DNA of 23,135 nt, taken from the NCBI GenBank assembly GCA_002368955.1, contig DFDY01000075.1:1-23135 (forward strand), written 5' to 3'. How positions within the stretch are numbered: the stretch's first letter is position 1; every line of letters begins with the position of its first letter. The stretch is from Bacteroidales bacterium UBA3816. GTDB taxonomy: Bacteria > Bacteroidota > Bacteroidia > Bacteroidales > P3. The notes under the pieces are model-generated. The model saw nothing but the letters and a program-made list of their open reading frames with translations, made no database searches and was not told the origin of the DNA. Both the position numbers and the translations under genes were made by a program. Below, piece after piece: positions 22,471 to 23,135 of this stretch.

Positions 22471-23135
22471 TTATTTCGTTTCAGCCAGAATCTTCTCGCC
22501 CTTCTCAATGGCTTCCTCGATGGTGCCGACCAGCAGGAAGGCCTGCTCGGGCAGGTAGTCGCAGTCGCCGTTGAGAATCATGTTGAAACCCTTGATAGTG
22601 TCCTCGATGTTGACAAACTTGCCGGGCAGTCCGGTGAAGGCTTCGGCCACATGGAAGGGCTGCGAGAGGAAACGCTGGATACGGCGGGCACGGGCCACAA
22701 CCTGTTTGTCGGCCTCGCCCAACTCCTCCATGCCCAGGATGGCGATGATGTCCTGCAACTCATTGTAGCGTTGGAGTATCTGCTTGACCTTTTGGGCAGT
22801 GTTGTAGTGCTCCTCACCCACGATGTCGGGCGAGAGGATGCGCGAAGTGGAGTCTAGGGGGTCAACGGCGGGATAGATGCCCAGCTCTGAAATCTTACGG
22901 CTGAGCACCGTCTGGGCATCCAAGTGGGCAAAGGTGGTGGCAGGGGCTGGGTCGGTCAGGTCGTCGGCAGGCACATATACCGCCTGCACCGAGGTGATGG
23001 AACCCCGCTTGGTGGAGGTGATACGCTCCTGCATCATGCCCATCTCGGTGGCCAGCGTAGGTTGGTAACCCACGGCCGAGGGCATACGGCCCAGCAAGGC
23101 AGACACTTCAGAGCCCGCCTGGGTGAAACGGAAGA
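22471..23135 (-). CDS. atpD: ATP synthase F1 beta subunit, 5' end cut by the window
   Basis: The frame is open to the window edge, so this is the C-terminal 220 or so residues of a protein of about 470-500. Visible landmarks are the read-through FRFTQAGSEVSALLGRMPSA, then GSITSVQAVYVPADDLTDPAPATTF, the signature PAVDPLDSTS, and RARRIQRFLSQPFHVAEAFTG near the C-terminus. The DELSEED lever loop reads EELGEAD, a shorter-side-chain variant with fewer acids. The catalytic Walker A is upstream of the window. The subunit carries the catalytic nucleotide sites of F1. An internal GTG at 23106 is not the start. It is the first gene seen of the atpD-atpC-amidohydrolase-solute-binding protein series. Confidence 0.96.
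   Translation of the reverse strand, partial: FRFTQAGSEVSALLGRMPSAVGYQPTLATEMGMMQERITSTKRGSITSVQAVYVPADDLTDPAPATTFAHLDAQTVLSRKISELGIYPAVDPLDSTSRILSPDIVGEEHYNTAQKVKQILQRYNELQDIIAILGMEELGEADKQVVARARRIQRFLSQPFHVAEAFTGLPGKFVNIEDTIKGFNMILNGDCDYLPEQAFLLVGTIEEAIEKGEKILAETK

Overview
The window reads as chromosomal DNA of a moderately GC-rich member of the Bacteroidota, most likely order Bacteroidales. The evidence is the gene families (DUF5723- and DUF4230-type proteins, many short-signal lipoproteins, an atpD-atpC pair with a very short epsilon subunit, CHR half-transporters in tandem) and promoter elements of the form TAnnTTTG instead of -35/-10 boxes. Genus and species cannot be named from the sequence alone. 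I found no tRNA, rRNA, CRISPR array, insertion sequence or phage gene.

Layout. 1-287: tail of an unidentified plus-strand gene, then a hairpin-rich repeat between convergent gene ends. 288-587 (minus): yajC. 672-1780 (plus): two overlapping halves of a CHR (chromate-type) transporter. 1722-6343 (minus): a tight dnaG - sigma-54 activator - aroA operon whose last gene overlaps the transporter tail to tail by 59 bp. 6344-6786: a gene-free gap with the dnaG promoter and a second, diverged copy of the hairpin repeat. 6787-14999 (minus): a long co-directional block, in transcription order lipoprotein, DUF5723-like outer-membrane-type protein, der, MORN-like lipoprotein, CCA-adding enzyme, miaA, GT2 glycosyltransferase. 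A TAnnTTTG promoter lies just upstream of it and the hairpin repeat just downstream. 15129-17333 (minus): two DUF4230-like paralogues behind a small membrane protein of unknown function. 17600-19321 (plus): a secreted alpha/beta hydrolase and a lipoprotein. 19318-23135 (minus): atpD (cut by the window edge), atpC, an MTA/SAH-deaminase-type amidohydrolase and an orphan family-5 solute-binding lipoprotein.

Most of this is housekeeping: replication priming, aromatic amino-acid synthesis, tRNA 3'-end and A37 modification, ribosome assembly, and ATP synthase. Envelope lipoproteins of unknown role are mixed in. I see no clear defence, secretion or biosynthetic island.

The most unusual signals are small. 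Degenerate heptanucleotide arrays sit directly 5' of three minus-strand genes, and a fourth contains the stop codon of the CCA-adding enzyme gene. At miaA the array coincides with the expected start codon, which reads ATC. An in-frame ATGAAACGGCTG, encoding the same K-R-L, lies 57 nt further upstream but is cut off by a TAA. Two diverged hairpin repeat copies lie 3' of yajC and of the glycosyltransferase gene.
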